Below, piece by piece: positions 6,772 through 8,983 of a stretch of DNA of 8,983 nt (position 1 is its first letter; each line of letters opens with the position of its first letter). The notes below the pieces were generated by a model that was given only the letters and a program-made list of their open reading frames with translations, did no database searches and was not told the origin of the DNA. The DNA lies in the NCBI GenBank assembly GCA_900752285.1, contig CAADUW010000064.1:1-8983 (forward strand), written 5' to 3'. The stretch comes from an uncultured Oscillospiraceae bacterium (GTDB lineage Bacteria; Bacillota; Clostridia; Oscillospirales; Oscillospiraceae). The position numbers and the translations under genes are program-made.

Positions 6772-6822
6772 TTTTTCTTCCTCCTTGCTCCGGACGAATC
6801 CGAATTTGATTAGGTGATACTC

Positions 6823-6850
6823 ATTATACTACATTTTTGCAGTTTTGCAA
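6823..6850 (-). promoter_or_regulatory. promoter of the TRAP operon
   Basis: Read on the minus strand, TATAAT (6828-6823) is a perfect -10 box. TTGCAA (6850-6845) lies 16 bp upstream as a weak -35. The predicted start near 6816 gives a leader of about 45 nt before the ATG at 6771. A small inverted repeat, TTGCA/TGCAA, covers the -35 region (6836-6849) and could be an operator half-site pair, but it is short. Confidence 0.65.
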
Positions 6851-6851
6851 G

Positions 6852-7154
6852 CGTGAAATTGCATTTTAATTTTTTATCCGCTGAATAGTGCTGAATATAT
6901 GCCGGTATTTTTATGGAATACAAATGAATATTCTGTCATATTTGCATATTTAGCAACTTATTCTGTCATTTTTTAGCTTTTGCTCTACAAATTGCACAAT
7001 TTTCAATCCCTTTTGCGCAGGTTTTTCTCCATTTTTTCAAGGAGCGTTGTGCAGCAGCTCTCCGGTTTCTGTATCGTTCCGTTTCTAAGGCATTTTCGCC
7101 AAAGATTTCGACATATTTTGTTCATATTTTGGAACCCAAACCGCATCTTTTTCC
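6852..7154. other. AT-rich divergent intergenic region with short direct repeats
   Basis: About 300 bases between the two diverging promoters with no gene supported. It contains GCTGAATA at 6880-6887 and 6890-6897 (10-bp phasing), and TATTCTGTCAT at 6929-6939 and 6959-6969 (30-bp phasing, about three helical turns). A palindrome GAATATTC lies at 6926-6933, and a 7-bp inverted repeat TGCACAA/TTGTGCA at 6993-6999 and 7047-7053. Repeats at whole-turn spacing suggest protein-binding sites, but no known regulator motif is recognised. Confidence 0.4.
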
Positions 7155-7183
7155 TTGCAATCCAAACGTCAAAGGGTTATACT
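7155..7183 (+). promoter_or_regulatory. promoter of uraA
   Basis: TTGCAA (7155-7160) and TATACT (7178-7183) are separated by 17 bp, the optimal spacing. The predicted start is near 7190, giving a leader of about 90 nt that contains the attenuator-like hairpin and the uraA ribosome binding site. Earlier T-rich sequence offers weaker alternatives, so the start site is not certain. Confidence 0.65.
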
Positions 7184-7203
7184 GAAGCGGATAAATTCGA
7201 GAG

Positions 7204-7239
7204 GAAAGGGGGTCTGTACGAACAACAGACCCCCTTTTT
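7204..7239 (+). terminator. intrinsic terminator in the uraA leader (likely attenuator)
   Basis: GGGGGTCTGT (7208-7217) pairs perfectly with 7225-7234 around a 7-nt loop. The preceding AAA can pair with the first three T of the following T-run (7235-7239), extending the stem to 13 bp. It is the strongest rho-independent terminator in the window and stands 41 nt before the uraA ATG. If the promoter at 7155-7183 is used, most transcripts would stop unless the hairpin is prevented from forming, implying regulated read-through. The alternative is the terminator of a short leader RNA or of an unseen upstream transcript. Confidence 0.8.
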
Positions 7240-7279
7240 CTCTTGCAGCCGCCCCACACAGAAAGAAAGGAAGTTATTT

Positions 7280-8674
7280 ATGGCAAATTCCGAAGCAAAC
7301 AACGAAGCCGTGTACGACTCCCGCTCCCTTGGACGCCCCAAGCAGATCATTCTGGGCATCCAGCATCTGTTCGCCATGTTCGGCGCAACCGTTCTCGTTC
7401 CCGCCATCACCGGGCTGAATGTGTCCACCACCCTGTTCTTTGCGGGCCTGGGCACCCTGCTGTTCCATCTGATCACCGGTCGGAAGGTTCCCGCGTTTCT
7501 GGGTTCTTCCTTTGCGTTTCTGGGTGCCTACGGGCTTGTAACCGCCTCCGGTCAGGCCATTCCGCTGACCTACTCCAACTTTGGCGTCGCGGTTGCCGGT
7601 CTTGTGTACCTGGTTCTTGCCCTGCTGTTCAAGGTGTTCGGTGCCAAGAAGGTCATGCGTTACTTCCCGCCCATTGTGACCGGCCCCATCATTATCTGCA
7701 TCGGCCTGTCCCTTGCCGGTTCCGCGATCAATAACTGCCAGAACAACTGGTTCGTGGCACTGGTCGCCGTTGTGACGGTTGTCATCTGCAATATCTGGGG
7801 CAAGGGCATGATCAAGATCATTCCCATTCTGCTGGGCGTGCTCGCCTCCTATATCTTCGCCATGATCGTGGACCCCTCCGCGAGAGCCGGTCTGGCTGCC
7901 GCCATGGAAGCCGCCGAAACCAGCCCCAACTCCATTCTGGGCGGCTGGCTGGGTCTGCCCATCATCTGGAAAAACACCGCCTTCTCCATTTTCGGCAAGG
8001 ATTTTGACGCCGGAATGCTGGTCACTGCCGTTGTGACCATCGCCCCCATTTCCCTTGCCACCATCGTAGAACACATCGGTGATATGTGTGCCATTTCCTC
8101 CACCGTGGGCAGGAACTATGTTGCCGATCCCGGCCTGCACCGCACCCTGCTGGGCGACGGTGCCGCAACCACTCTGGCCGCTCTGTTTGGTGCTCCCGCA
8201 AACACCACCTACGGTGAAAACACCGGTGTTCTGGCGCTGAGCAAGGTCTACGATCCCAAGGTCATCCGGCTGGCCGCCCTGTTCTCCATCATCCTATCCT
8301 TCTGCCCCAAGTTTGCCGCGCTGATCGTTGCCATGCCCACCGCAACCATGGGCGGCGTGAGTCTGGTGCTGTACGGCATGATTTCCGCCGTTGGTGTCCG
8401 GAACGTGGTTGAAAATCAGGTTGACTTTACCAAGAGTCGGAACGTCCTGATTGCCGCCATGATCATGGGTCTTGCCATCGGCGTGACCTACAGCGCTGCC
8501 GGTTCCGTCAGCTTCGCCATCGGCTCCATCACCATCAGCCTGTCCGGTCTGGCCATCGCCGCCATTGTGGGCATCCTGATGAACGCCGTTCTCCCCGGCA
8601 AGGATTACGAGTTCGGCACCAACGAATTGGGGGATACCTCCGTCAACTTCGGTACCCGCGCCGACGGAAAGTAA
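7280..8674 (+). CDS. uraA: uracil permease, NCS2 family (uracil:H+ symporter)
   Basis: An inner-membrane nucleobase:proton symporter of the NCS2/NAT family that imports uracil for salvage to UMP. 464 residues with about 14 hydrophobic segments. Family marks include LGIQHLFAMFGATVLVP (25-41), PAFLGSSFAFLGAY (71-84) and the central MRYFPPIVTGPIIICIGLSLA (126-146). The two essential acidic residues of the E. coli UraA substrate site (Glu241, Glu290) correspond to Glu264 in TIVEHIGD and Glu313 in TYGENTGV, with the same 49-residue spacing. The residue at the UraA His245 position is Asp268. The ENTG motif favours uracil over xanthine or uric acid. The frame is open from 6980, but ATG 7280 is the start: AAAGGAAG lies 6 nt upstream and the extra stretch would be translated through the leader terminator. 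Single-gene transcript. Confidence 0.93.
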   Translation: MANSEANNEAVYDSRSLGRPKQIILGIQHLFAMFGATVLVPAITGLNVSTTLFFAGLGTLLFHLITGRKVPAFLGSSFAFLGAYGLVTASGQAIPLTYSNFGVAVAGLVYLVLALLFKVFGAKKVMRYFPPIVTGPIIICIGLSLAGSAINNCQNNWFVALVAVVTVVICNIWGKGMIKIIPILLGVLASYIFAMIVDPSARAGLAAAMEAAETSPNSILGGWLGLPIIWKNTAFSIFGKDFDAGMLVTAVVTIAPISLATIVEHIGDMCAISSTVGRNYVADPGLHRTLLGDGAATTLAALFGAPANTTYGENTGVLALSKVYDPKVIRLAALFSIILSFCPKFAALIVAMPTATMGGVSLVLYGMISAVGVRNVVENQVDFTKSRNVLIAAMIMGLAIGVTYSAAGSVSFAIGSITISLSGLAIAAIVGILMNAVLPGKDYEFGTNELGDTSVNFGTRADGK

Positions 8675-8747
8675 TTTCCCCGGATATGCCTCTCCCCCTG
8701 CTTGATATGTACCCAGTTTTCTGGACACTGTCATTTGAACTGAATAA

Positions 8748-8844
8748 TTAGTTTTTCATCATGGATGCTTCCCGGAATTTTATGGGAGGCATCCATTTTG
8801 TTTTGGCCTGAATTCTTCTGTTGTTTATAGTAATCGATATCGTC
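8748..8844 (-). pseudogene. IS3-family transposase (OrfB) C-terminal fragment, frameshifted
   Basis: On the minus strand the bases from 8844 read D-D-I-D-Y-Y. After one extra base in the AAA run (complement of 8824-8826) they continue as NNRRIQAKTKWMPPIKFRE and end at TAA (8750-8748). This matches the end of the IS3-type integrase domain, where YIDYYNNRRIQAKTKWMPP is typical and follows the catalytic glutamate region. The catalytic DDE residues are not in the remnant. Upstream (8845-8870) only traces such as ELRGA in another frame can be seen, so further small insertions are likely. Not functional as a transposase. Confidence 0.75.
8761..8800 (+). terminator. terminator-like hairpin inside the IS remnant, facing uraA transcription
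   Basis: ATGGATGC (8761-8768) pairs with 8789-8796, continued by a T-G wobble and TCCC/GGGA (8770-8773 with 8784-8787), around a 10-nt loop. It is followed on the + strand by TTTTGTTTT. No other terminator lies between uraA and this point, so it probably ends the uraA transcript about 125 nt after the stop codon. Confidence 0.65.
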
Positions 8845-8923
8845 AGCAATTGCTTTATGGCAGCACCGCGCAATTCGGCAAGAAATCTCAGACAGGATTT
8901 TTGCCCCAATTCAAAGTTTGGAA

Positions 8924-8947
8924 AACGAAGGAATCCTGTATGTATTT
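8924..8947 (+). repeat. 24-bp direct repeat, right copy
   Basis: Identical to 1-24. Here AAGGA (8928-8932) and ATG (8940-8942) open a 13-codon frame MYLRLSKKGFALF that ends at TGA 8979-8981, inside the hairpin that closes the window. The similarity to the left copy breaks off after the second codon plus two bases. Confidence 0.6.
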
Positions 8948-8952
8948 GAGAC

Positions 8953-8983
8953 TGTCAAAAAAGGGCTTTGCCCTTTTTTGACA
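8953..8983. terminator. perfect 14-bp hairpin at the right edge
   Basis: TGTCAAAAAAGGGC (8953-8966) pairs perfectly with 8970-8983 around a 3-nt loop TTT. The GGGC/GCCC core followed by TTTTTT on either strand gives the form of a bidirectional intrinsic terminator. Because it directly follows the 24-bp repeat it may be part of a dispersed repeat unit. The sequence beyond the edge is unknown. Confidence 0.65.

Larger units (their letters stand above)
8708..8870 (-). mobile_element. remnant of an IS3-family insertion sequence (3' end)
   Basis: TGTACCCAGTTTTCTGGACA (8708-8727) has the form of an IS3-family terminal inverted repeat (TG start, T-ACCCA and TGGACA blocks). It lies just outside the end of a transposase reading frame on the minus strand, as in an intact element. 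The element ends 33 bp after the uraA stop. Only about 160 bp are recognisable; the inner boundary is uncertain and set where transposase similarity fades. No opposite terminal repeat or target duplication is visible. Confidence 0.65.

Noticed and set aside
7020..7200. Possible riboswitch upstream of uraA (purine, PRPP or PyrR-type)
   Set aside because: No conserved aptamer core was seen, most of the stretch lies upstream of the predicted start site, and the leader after that site is too short.
6980..7279. 100-residue N-terminal extension of uraA
   Set aside because: It would be translated through a promoter and a strong terminator, has non-coding composition, and the family N-terminus and a good ribosome binding site fit ATG 7280.
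1..8983. Repeated 24-mer taken as proof that the window is a circular element
   Set aside because: The right copy is followed by a further 36 bases that do not continue into the left copy, and the genes are chromosomal housekeeping and transport genes with no replication or integration functions.

Overview
The window looks like chromosomal DNA from a fairly GC-rich member of the Clostridia, probably an Oscillospiraceae/Ruminococcaceae-type gut anaerobe. This placement is inferred. It rests on the trmK-nif3 gene pair, strong AGGAGG-type ribosome binding sites, sigma-A-like promoters and the style of the transporters; no marker gene fixes the taxon.

Left part (1-2599, + strand): a tight gene run follows a perfect hairpin at 114-154. 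It holds trmK (tRNA m1A22 methyltransferase), a short-form Nif3-like dinuclear metal protein, pcp (pyroglutamyl peptidase with an intact Glu/Cys/His triad) and a 92-residue membrane protein that starts directly after the pcp stop codon. A near-consensus promoter that overlaps the last stop codon then drives a two-domain protein (2678-3529). This protein joins a NifX-like domain to a SlyD-like FKBP prolyl isomerase through a Cys/His/Gly-rich linker that looks built to bind metal. It is the most unusual protein here.

Middle (3530-6851, - strand): after a GC-rich hairpin and a fold-back repeat comes a TAXI-type TRAP transporter operon read leftwards. A lipoprotein substrate-binding subunit comes first, then a fused 4TM/12TM permease, with an 11-bp hairpin in the 74-nt gap between them. 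The substrate cannot be told from the sequence.

Right part (6852-8983, + strand): an AT-rich divergent intergenic region leads to a promoter, a strong intrinsic terminator placed only about 15-20 nt after the predicted start site, and then uraA (NCS2 uracil:H+ symporter). This arrangement suggests uracil uptake is controlled by attenuation. Downstream lies the degraded 3' end of an IS3-family element. Its reversed coding sequence contains a hairpin plus T-run that can act as the uraA terminator. The last 60 bases hold a second copy of the 24-bp sequence that opens the window, then a perfect 14-bp AT/GC hairpin.

No tRNA, rRNA or CRISPR array was seen. I found no clear defence or multi-gene novel system. 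The most interesting items are the NifX-linker-FKBP fusion, the start-proximal attenuator of uraA, the IS remnant doubling as a terminator, and the 24-bp repeat that carries a ribosome binding site and start codon at both window ends.
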